Positions 1 through 5,126 of a DNA stretch of 6,038 nucleotides are shown here, in pieces. Position 1 is the stretch's first letter. Each line of letters starts with the position of its first letter. The position numbers and the translations under genes were made by a program. The notes below the pieces were generated by a model, which saw nothing but the letters and a program-made list of their open reading frames with translations, was not told the DNA's origin and made no database searches. This DNA comes from an uncultured Candidatus Melainabacteria bacterium (GTDB taxonomy: Bacteria; Cyanobacteriota; Vampirovibrionia; Gastranaerophilales; Gastranaerophilaceae), in NCBI GenBank assembly GCA_934747325.1, contig CAKVGW010000080.1, positions 1 to 6,038 on the forward strand, written 5' to 3'.

Positions 1-2
1 TG

Positions 3-8
3 TATAAT
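3..8 (+). promoter_or_regulatory. Putative -10 box of a pheT promoter
   Basis: The window opens with a perfect TATAAT at 3-8. A start of transcription about seven bases further on (near 15) would give a leader of about 20 bases that contains the ribosome site and then the pheT ATG at 35. The matching -35 box would lie left of the window, so only half the promoter can be seen. In AT-rich DNA a TATAAT can arise by chance, but its placement relative to the gene is right. Confidence 0.5.
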
Positions 9-21
9 AAAGAAAAATAGA

Positions 22-26
22 GAGGT
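22..26 (+). promoter_or_regulatory. Ribosome binding site of pheT
   Basis: GAGGT at 22-26 matches the Shine-Dalgarno consensus and lies 8 bases before the ATG at 35. A second purine stretch, AGGA at 27-30, is only 4 bases from the start. This supports the ATG at 35 as the true start. Confidence 0.65.
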
Positions 27-34
27 AGGAAAGT

Positions 35-2509
35 ATGGAAGTTTCACTAAATTGGTTAAATGAATTAGTAGACCTTAAAGATATTGATGTTAAACAAATT
101 GCTCATGAACTTACTATGAGCGGTTTAGAAGTTGAAGAAATCGAAGAATTAAGACCAAAATTTACAAATATAATTACTGCAAGAATTGAAAAAATAGATA
201 ATCACCCAAATTCTGACCACTTACACCTTGTAACCGTTAACACAGGTTCAGCGTTAAAAACAGTTGTTTGTGGTGCGCAAAATATTCAAGTTGGTCAAGT
301 AATTCCTTACGCATCAGTTGGAAGTAAAGTGCTAGATCGTAAATCAGGTGAACAATTTGAACTTACTCCTGCAACAATTAGAGGGGTCGAATCTCAAGGT
401 ATGTTATGTTCAGACGACGAACTGGGCGTTTCTGACAGAAATTATCAAGAAGAAGATGGAATTCTTGTATTAAATAGAATTTTCCCTAATGTTGGTTTAG
501 GCTTGGATGTAGAAAATGTTTTAGGTTTTGAAAAGGATTATATTTTGCATACTGCACCAACTGCAAACAGAGGCGATCAGATGTCTGTAATTGGTATTGC
601 AAGAGAACTTTCCGCATTATTCGACAGACCTTTGAACTTTGACTATGCAGCAAGAAATGCAAAAACTGCGGATTTTGAAGTTGAAATAAAAGATAACGAT
701 GTTTGTAAATATTATTCAATCAGTGTTTTAAAAGATATTACAATAAAATCTTCACCTGATTGGATGCAAAAAAGACTTTTATCTTCAGGCATAAGAGCTA
801 TTAATAATGTTGTCGATATTACAAACTACGTTATGTTAGAATATGGCACTCCTCTTCATGCTTTCGATTTGGATAAATTGAACGGATATTTGTGTGTAAG
901 ACGTGCAGAGGAAGGTGAAAAACTTGTAACATTGGATGAAGTAGAAAGACAACTTCACCACGATACAGTTGTTATCGCAACAAAGGAACAACCTGTTTGT
1001 TTAGGCGGTGTATTTGGCGGTGCTAATTCCGAAATTGATGATAATTCTAAAAATTTAGCTTTAGAAGCGGCTTATTTCACTCCTCAAGCTAACAGAAAAA
1101 GCTCTCGAAGTGTAGGATATAAATCAGATGCTTGCTCAAGATTTGAAAGAGGAGTTGATATTGAGGCTGTTAAATCAGGTTTATTAAGAGCCGTTGAGTT
1201 ATTAGAAAAATACGCTGATGCCAAGTTTGAAGGTTTAGCAGAAGCCGGTGAAAACAAACTTGAGCCAATTGAAATTACTCTAAGATATCCGCAAATTAAA
1301 AGAATGTTGGGTTGTGAAATTGAAGCTTCTAAATGCTTGGCAATTTTAGAAAAGCTTGGTTTCACAATTTTAGGTAAAAATGAAATGGCTTGCAAAGTTC
1401 AAGTACCTTCATTCCGTGCTGGTGACGTAACAAGAGAATGCGATTTAATTGAAGAAATTGCAAGAATAAACGGTTATGACAAAATTACACCAACTCTACC
1501 AAATAGAGCAGGAACTCCTGAAATCAGCCTTGCTGAAAGAGTTATCAATAAAGTTCACGATTTAATGAGAGCGGCAGGACTTAATGAAATGCAAACTTCT
1601 TCTTTGATTGGCGAACCTTTGCTTAAACAATTTAATATGTCTTATGACAAAGAAAATGCTATTTTTGTTGAGAATCCTGCATCAGAAGATTTTGCAATGC
1701 TTAGACAAACGCTTATAGCAAGTCTTTTAAATTGTATGAAATACAATTACGATAACGGTCAAAAAGATTTTTGGGGTTATGAAATCGGACGTAGTTATTT
1801 GAAAGTTGGTGAAACAACCGAAAAAGAAACAGGTATTAAGGAAACTCAAACTTTAGCAGGTGTAATTACAGGTAACGTTCAAAATTCTTTATGGCAATCA
1901 ACAGGTGATGTTGACTTCTATACTGTAAAAGGTATTGTTGACAAAGTATTAGAAGAATTCGGTTTGACAAGACGTATTAAATTCTCATTGTTAGCAGATT
2001 CACTATTAGCTGATTCTCATAAATGTTTGCATCCATATAAAACTGCGGTTTTAACTATGTTAGGTAAAAAACCTGAAGTTATAGGATATTATGGTGAGCT
2101 TCATCCTGAACTTAAAAATAAATTAAAACTTAATCAGGATGCGTTCTTGTTTAAGTTAGATTTAGATATGTTAATTTCAGGCGTAAATGAATCTGTTGTA
2201 AGATTTAAAAAACTTTCTCAATTCCCTGAAGTTCAAAGAGATTTGGCGGTTATCATTCCTGCTAAAACAACTTGGGAAGAATTGGAAAAAGTTGTTAAAA
2301 AAGGCGTGGATAACAAAATCTTTGCAGGTTGCGAAGTTTTTGACGTATACCAAGGCGAACACGTTCAGGAAGGATTTAAGTCAGTTGCGTTCAGAATCAG
2401 AATGCAAGATGCTAATTCTACAATGACAGACGAAATGATTGAAACACAAATGGCAAATGTTAGAGCAGTTCTTCAAAAGAACTTGCCTGAATTGTCATTC
2501 AGAGGATAA
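35..2509 (+). CDS. pheT: Phenylalanine--tRNA ligase beta subunit
   Basis: This is the beta subunit of the alpha2-beta2 phenylalanyl-tRNA synthetase, a cytoplasmic enzyme that charges tRNA-Phe with phenylalanine using ATP. The 824-residue length is normal for the long bacterial form. Domains in order: N-terminal helix region starting MEVSLNWLNELVD (1-40); OB-fold tRNA-binding domain (about 43-155, with NHPNSDHLHLVTV and IRGVESQGMLCS); TANRGD motif near 176; B3/B4 editing domain (about 215-385, with NNVVDITNYVMLE, PLHAFD and RFERGVD); B5 domain (about 407-480); catalytic-like core (about 490-705, with ENPASEDFAMLRQTL and GYYGELHPEL); and the C-terminal ferredoxin-fold anticodon-binding domain (about 728-821, with FPEVQRDLAV and FRIRMQD). 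All segments are intact with no frameshift. The catalytic partner pheS is not in the window; nothing at 1-34 identifies its end, and the TATAAT upstream suggests pheT is transcribed separately. Family assignment is certain. Confidence 0.98.
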   Translation: MEVSLNWLNELVDLKDIDVKQIAHELTMSGLEVEEIEELRPKFTNIITARIEKIDNHPNSDHLHLVTVNTGSALKTVVCGAQNIQVGQVIPYASVGSKVLDRKSGEQFELTPATIRGVESQGMLCSDDELGVSDRNYQEEDGILVLNRIFPNVGLGLDVENVLGFEKDYILHTAPTANRGDQMSVIGIARELSALFDRPLNFDYAARNAKTADFEVEIKDNDVCKYYSISVLKDITIKSSPDWMQKRLLSSGIRAINNVVDITNYVMLEYGTPLHAFDLDKLNGYLCVRRAEEGEKLVTLDEVERQLHHDTVVIATKEQPVCLGGVFGGANSEIDDNSKNLALEAAYFTPQANRKSSRSVGYKSDACSRFERGVDIEAVKSGLLRAVELLEKYADAKFEGLAEAGENKLEPIEITLRYPQIKRMLGCEIEASKCLAILEKLGFTILGKNEMACKVQVPSFRAGDVTRECDLIEEIARINGYDKITPTLPNRAGTPEISLAERVINKVHDLMRAAGLNEMQTSSLIGEPLLKQFNMSYDKENAIFVENPASEDFAMLRQTLIASLLNCMKYNYDNGQKDFWGYEIGRSYLKVGETTEKETGIKETQTLAGVITGNVQNSLWQSTGDVDFYTVKGIVDKVLEEFGLTRRIKFSLLADSLLADSHKCLHPYKTAVLTMLGKKPEVIGYYGELHPELKNKLKLNQDAFLFKLDLDMLISGVNESVVRFKKLSQFPEVQRDLAVIIPAKTTWEELEKVVKKGVDNKIFAGCEVFDVYQGEHVQEGFKSVAFRIRMQDANSTMTDEMIETQMANVRAVLQKNLPELSFRG
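1985..2014 (+). repeat. Tandem 15-base (five-codon) repeat inside pheT
   Basis: Residues 651-660 of PheT read SLLAD twice in a row, encoded by 1985-1999 and 2000-2014. The two DNA copies differ at synonymous positions (ttg/cta and gca/gct), so if this is a duplication it is not recent. It sits in a variable stretch just before the conserved LHP motif of the catalytic-like core, where a short insertion is likely tolerated. Confidence 0.5.
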
Positions 2510-2524
2510 GAAATCTTTAGAAGC

Positions 2525-2554
2525 AAAAAAGATGCTCAGTAGAGCGTCTTTTTT
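2525..2554. terminator. Bidirectional rho-independent terminator between convergent genes
   Basis: A 13-bp stem (2525-2537 with 2542-2554, one G-U pair) closes on the four-base loop AGTA. The left arm begins with six A and the right arm ends with six T, so the RNA of either strand forms a hairpin ending in a U run. It lies 15 bases after the pheT stop and 12 bases beyond the stop of the TPR gene on the other strand, so it can end transcripts coming from both directions. Confidence 0.9.
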
Positions 2555-2566
2555 GTATTATTAAAT

Positions 2567-3334
2567 TTAAAGTTTAGCTTTTATTCTTTCCACCAACTTT
2601 TCAACGCTCTCTTTTTCTTCTTGCGGAATATCAAAATTCAAATAATCTTCAAAATATTCAATCGCATCTTCATAATCATTTCTTGCCAAGAATAATACAC
2701 CAACTTTTTTGTAGGCAAGCGTAAATTTATCATTCACAGCAATTGCCTTCAAATAATTTGAAATTGCTTTATCAATTTCATTATTAGCTTCATAAGCTTG
2801 CGCTAAAGCGTAATAAAGAAGTTCATTGTTTTCTTGATAAGTTATAACTGTTTCAAAGTTAGAAATCGCGCTTTCGTAATCACCGAGTTCAAAATAAACA
2901 TGACCTAAATCATAATAAGCATCATAGTTTTCAGGTTCACCATCCAAAACTCTCTCTAATTCGTCAATAGCATCATCCCATCTTTGGTCTTCTATATAAA
3001 CCCTTGCTAACAAATGTGCTATTGCTAAATTATCTTGTAATTCGTAACTTCCGCGTTGCAAAGTTCCAAGCGCTGATGCTAAATCGCCGGCTTTATAATA
3101 CAAATCAGAAAGGTTAATATAAGCTTGCGCAAGTTCTGGGTCAAGCTCGATTGCTTTAACATAATAGTTTTCAGCTTGTTCAAAATTAGCTAAACAAGAA
3201 TACGCAACACCTAAATTGTTATAAATATCAGCATTATCAGGTTCTGTTTCCAAAACCGAATGAAAAGCATCAATTGCCTCTTTATATTTACGTTCTTTAA
3301 ACAGGCTCATTGCCTTATCAATTTTTTCTGACAT
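2567..3334 (-). CDS. Tetratricopeptide repeat (TPR) protein, third gene of the lptC-lptA operon
   Basis: This 255-residue protein is almost entirely TPR repeats. About seven 34-residue helix pairs can be followed, starting near residues 3, 36, 70, 104, 137, 170 and 204, with typical pattern residues such as NNLGVAY, AENYYVKAIELDP, YYDLGHVYFELGDYESAI and EYFEDYLNF. It has no signal peptide, lipobox or membrane segment, so it is predicted cytoplasmic, and it is acidic. No enzymatic domain is fused to it. TPR arrays act as protein-binding scaffolds; the partner cannot be read from the sequence. The ATG directly follows the lptA stop (TAGATG), so the two are co-transcribed and probably translationally coupled, hinting at a role near envelope assembly, although TPR genes are often operon passengers. 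The family call is secure; the specific function is unknown. Confidence 0.93.
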   Translation of the reverse strand: MSEKIDKAMSLFKERKYKEAIDAFHSVLETEPDNADIYNNLGVAYSCLANFEQAENYYVKAIELDPELAQAYINLSDLYYKAGDLASALGTLQRGSYELQDNLAIAHLLARVYIEDQRWDDAIDELERVLDGEPENYDAYYDLGHVYFELGDYESAISNFETVITYQENNELLYYALAQAYEANNEIDKAISNYLKAIAVNDKFTLAYKKVGVLFLARNDYEDAIEYFEDYLNFDIPQEEKESVEKLVERIKAKL

Positions 3335-4291
3335 CTATAAGTCCTCTTCGTCTTTTGTATCAATATTATGAATAATTGTTCTAACATTACCTTCGGCTAC
3401 GAAATCTTTTGGGTCCATCGTCATTTTGATTTTATCAGCGATAATATCTTTGTCTTGTTGAACAATTTTAGAACGTCCTACAAAATAAATTTCGTTTGGT
3501 TTATTTGTTTTAGCATCAGGAAATACTGAAACTTTTGGACCTTGAGCATAATAATCATCATACCAAACTTTTACATGACCGCTTCCGACATAGGTATTTT
3601 GTTGTTTACTGTATTGCTGATAATCAGAGTGGATAGTCAATTTTTTACCATCATCAGAAATCGCAATTGTTTTAGTATTGCCGGAAACACTCATTTCCTC
3701 TGTGATTGGATTATAGACAAAGTGGTGACCTTCTGACTCATTTTGTTCTTGTTTAACTTTCGCATTACCGATTAAGTCGATTTTTCTCAAACCGCCTTTT
3801 TGGTCTGCAATAATAACGGCTTTATCAGAATAAGTGTCAATATCTTTGTATTTAATTGTTACACCGCCTGTACAAACCATTACACTGCTCTTTGTATCGT
3901 ATTCTTGAACATCGGCGTTGATAACAACGATAGGCGTATTACCTTCCGTAATTACGGATTGAGCTTCGCCTTCCGCTCTAACAACTTTATTAATCAAAGA
4001 AACTTTCAAAATATTTGCTTTAACTTCTCTTTTCTTATTTTCATTTACTTCATAAGCGTAAGGTTTGTCATAAAAAGTTGCTGTATCAAGCTTATTGTTA
4101 CGTCTTATAGAAACATCTGCTCTATCACTTTGTACCGTTAGATTATCCAGCTTAACTTTAACTCCGCCATCAAGTTTGATTTTATGTTCTGAATCAGAAA
4201 ATGTTTGAGTTTTTGATTCAATAATCAAGTCAGAAGAGAAAACCGCCATGCTTGATAATATAAGTAATGCGACTATTAAAATCCTTTTCAT
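3335..4291 (-). CDS. lptA: LptA/OstA-like periplasmic lipopolysaccharide transport protein (long, three-unit form)
   Basis: This is a probable periplasmic bridge protein that passes lipopolysaccharide from LptC at the inner membrane to LptD at the outer membrane. The 318 residues begin with a signal peptide (MKR, hydrophobic 4-18, likely cut near residue 20; no lipobox cysteine). The rest is beta-rich with the OstA/LptA pattern 'G.V.V....ADxxxV ... l..i.l.G.a.v'. Three similar units are visible: around 41-60 (GGVKVKLDN, DRADVSI), 141-160 (GGVTIKYKD, SDKAVII) and 236-255 (GSGHVKVWYDD). It ends in a further OstA-like stretch (ADKIKMTMDPKDFVAEGNV, near 285-303). E. coli LptA is about 185 residues, so this one is clearly longer. 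It has no beta-barrel region, which argues against LptD. Its start overlaps the stop of the LptC-like gene by one base, and that pairing strongly supports the role. A general OstA-domain protein is the fallback call. Confidence 0.82.
   Translation of the reverse strand: MKRILIVALLILSSMAVFSSDLIIESKTQTFSDSEHKIKLDGGVKVKLDNLTVQSDRADVSIRRNNKLDTATFYDKPYAYEVNENKKREVKANILKVSLINKVVRAEGEAQSVITEGNTPIVVINADVQEYDTKSSVMVCTGGVTIKYKDIDTYSDKAVIIADQKGGLRKIDLIGNAKVKQEQNESEGHHFVYNPITEEMSVSGNTKTIAISDDGKKLTIHSDYQQYSKQQNTYVGSGHVKVWYDDYYAQGPKVSVFPDAKTNKPNEIYFVGRSKIVQQDKDIIADKIKMTMDPKDFVAEGNVRTIIHNIDTKDEEDL
3342..3347 (-). promoter_or_regulatory. Ribosome binding site of the TPR gene, inside the end of lptA
   Basis: Read on the minus strand, AGAGGA lies 7 bases before the TPR ATG at 3334. 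It is wholly within the last codons of lptA, whose TAG stop touches the ATG. This supports the chosen start and suggests that ribosomes finishing lptA can restart on the TPR gene. Confidence 0.7.
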
Positions 4292-4899
4292 TATTTCTCC
4301 TTATCGCTGAAAATCTTTGTATTGGTTTTACCGATGATTCTAAATTTTTCATAACCTGGGTCGATAACACCTTTTTGAGCAGTTGCTATCATATCACGAT
4401 TTTTCTTAATAACAACGTGACCATCCGCAACAGTTTCTTTTCCATTGCCGTACCAAGTTAATTTATCGGTATTAAGTGATGTTCCATCTTCTAAAACGAT
4501 ATAAGTGTTATCATAAAGAGTTATCACACCGGCATTTTCATCATACGTTCCTTTAGAAGATTGAAAGCTCATTGCAACTTTGTTTTCTTTATAAAAATTA
4601 CCGATTACATTATTAAGAGTTGCGATGCTGTGGTCATTGCTGTAATGCCCCGTTTCACCGTAGATTTCAAAATATTTATTACCATCTTTTGTTTCAGTAA
4701 TAATAATACCTGCTGCATCAACTTTTTGTTCATCTTCAGAGTTTTTAAGCTGTGAACGATTAAAGTTTGCAGTGATTACGCCTGCTGAAATAAACGCCCA
4801 AGCCATGACAAAAATCACCGCAAATACTGCAATGAAATAATTGCGTTTCTTCTTATCTAATCCCTTAAATCTCTCGTATAATTTTTTAAGATATTCCAT
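4291..4899 (-). CDS. lptC: LptC-like inner-membrane lipopolysaccharide export protein
   Basis: This is a probable LptC, the single-pass inner-membrane protein that takes lipopolysaccharide from the LptBFG transporter and hands it to LptA. The 202 residues are near the family's usual length (about 190). A basic cytoplasmic N-terminus (KKLYERFKGLDKKKR, 5-19) precedes one membrane helix (about 21-45), then a periplasmic beta-rich domain with the LptC pattern: KYFEIYGETGHYSND (75-89), LNNVIGNFYKEN (95-106), SSKGTYDENAGVITL (114-128) and the tail VIDPGYEKFRIIG (178-190). It is the first gene of an operon with lptA and a TPR gene; its TAA shares a base with the lptA ATG. An in-frame TAG four codons before the ATG, with no start codon between, fixes the start; the next Met (32) lies inside the membrane helix. 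No Shine-Dalgarno site is visible. LptB, LptF and LptG are not in the window. Low sequence conservation in this family makes the call by pattern and context. Confidence 0.85.
   Translation of the reverse strand: MEYLKKLYERFKGLDKKKRNYFIAVFAVIFVMAWAFISAGVITANFNRSQLKNSEDEQKVDAAGIIITETKDGNKYFEIYGETGHYSNDHSIATLNNVIGNFYKENKVAMSFQSSKGTYDENAGVITLYDNTYIVLEDGTSLNTDKLTWYGNGKETVADGHVVIKKNRDMIATAQKGVIDPGYEKFRIIGKTNTKIFSDKEK
4297..4302 (-). promoter_or_regulatory. Ribosome binding site of lptA
   Basis: Read on the minus strand, AAGGAG lies 5 bases before the lptA ATG, within the last codons of lptC. It is the strongest Shine-Dalgarno match in the window. It fixes the lptA start at the ATG of the TAATG overlap and contrasts with lptC, which has no such site. 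Confidence 0.8.
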
Positions 4900-4905
4900 A
4901 ACAAA

Positions 4906-4934
4906 ATTCTAACACAGTGAGGGTGAAATGTACA
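4906..4934 (-). promoter_or_regulatory. Promoter of the lptC-lptA-TPR operon
   Basis: On the minus strand an extended -10 element TGTTAGAAT has its TAGAAT hexamer at 4906-4911 (5 of 6 consensus bases, with the TG extension). Exactly 17 bases upstream is TGTACA at 4929-4934 (4 of 6 to TTGACA). A transcription start seven bases past the -10 falls on 4899, the A of the lptC ATG, which would make the mRNA leaderless. The promoter sits just downstream of the tRNA terminator, so the operon has its own start. Confidence 0.65.
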
Positions 4935-4940
4935 CAAAAT

Positions 4941-4967
4941 AAAAAACCCACCTCTCGGTGAGTTTTT
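4941..4967 (-). terminator. Rho-independent terminator after tRNA-Ser
   Basis: On the minus strand an 11-bp stem (six mostly G-C pairs with one G-U, then five A-U pairs) closes on the loop GAGA and runs into TTTTTTATTTTG. It starts 6 bases after the tRNA 3' end and ends before the lptC promoter, so it separates the tRNA (and any read-through from queA) from the lpt operon. The hairpin is nearly symmetric and could work on the other strand, but no plus-strand gene runs into it. Confidence 0.9.
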
Positions 4968-4972
4968 AAATT

Positions 4973-5062
4973 CGGAGACGGTGGGATTCGAACCCACGAT
5001 ACAGGTTGCCCCATATAACACCTTAGCAGGGTGCCGCCTTCAGCCGACTCGGCCACGTCTCC
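4973..5062 (-). tRNA. tRNA-Ser (anticodon GCU)
   Basis: A complete 90-base class II tRNA that reads the serine codons AGC and AGU. Its acceptor stem is GGAGACG paired with CGTCTCC (5056-5062 with 4974-4980), followed by discriminator G at 4973, the usual base for serine. The D arm has a 3-bp stem GCC/GGC. The anticodon arm has a 5-bp stem with one G-U pair and loop CTGCTAA, placing anticodon GCT at 5025-5027. The long variable arm has a 7-bp stem (two G-U pairs) capped by GCAA. The T arm is GTGGG-TTCGAAT-CCCAC. The long variable arm independently supports serine. CCA is not encoded; the bases after the discriminator are AAT, so CCA must be added enzymatically. It has its own promoter and terminator. 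Confidence 0.97.
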
Positions 5063-5076
5063 ACGGCGTTGAAACT

Positions 5077-5105
5077 ATAATACCATAAACTTTTTATTTT
5101 GAAAA
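5077..5105 (-). promoter_or_regulatory. Promoter of tRNA-Ser
   Basis: On the minus strand the extended -10 TGGTATTAT (TATTAT at 5077-5082) is preceded, with a 17-base spacer, by TTTTCA at 5100-5105 (4 of 6 to TTGACA). The predicted start lies about eight bases before the mature tRNA 5' end, giving a short leader for RNase P to remove. I see no terminator between queA and the tRNA, so read-through from queA is also possible. Confidence 0.65.
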
Positions 5106-5126
5106 GCCTTTGTATTTAAATTCTGT

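Noticed and set aside
486..1395. Minus-strand open frames of 77 and 103 codons inside pheT
   Set aside because: They lie opposite intact, conserved pheT domains and show no recognisable protein pattern or start signal.
2177..2362. Minus-strand 61-codon frame opposite the 3' part of pheT
   Set aside because: It is a shadow of the conserved anticodon-binding domain of PheT; its Phe-rich product has no family features.
3542..4141. Plus-strand open frames of 64 and 113 codons opposite the lptA-like gene
   Set aside because: They are antisense to a well-supported gene, lack ribosome sites, and their products are rich in Ile, Asn, Phe and Cys with no family pattern, as expected from a complementary-strand reading of AT-rich beta-rich coding DNA.
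4267..4755. Two plus-strand 64-codon frames opposite lptC
   Set aside because: They are antisense to lptC, which has a membrane helix and LptC-pattern domain; neither frame has a ribosome site or a recognisable product.
4913..4925. Possible operator (CAC...GTG inverted repeat) in the lptC promoter spacer
   Set aside because: The arms are only three bases long and the centre is not symmetric, so it is no better than chance.
5063..5126. Terminator for queA before the tRNA
   Set aside because: No stable hairpin followed by a T run can be drawn on the minus strand here; the region instead holds the tRNA promoter.
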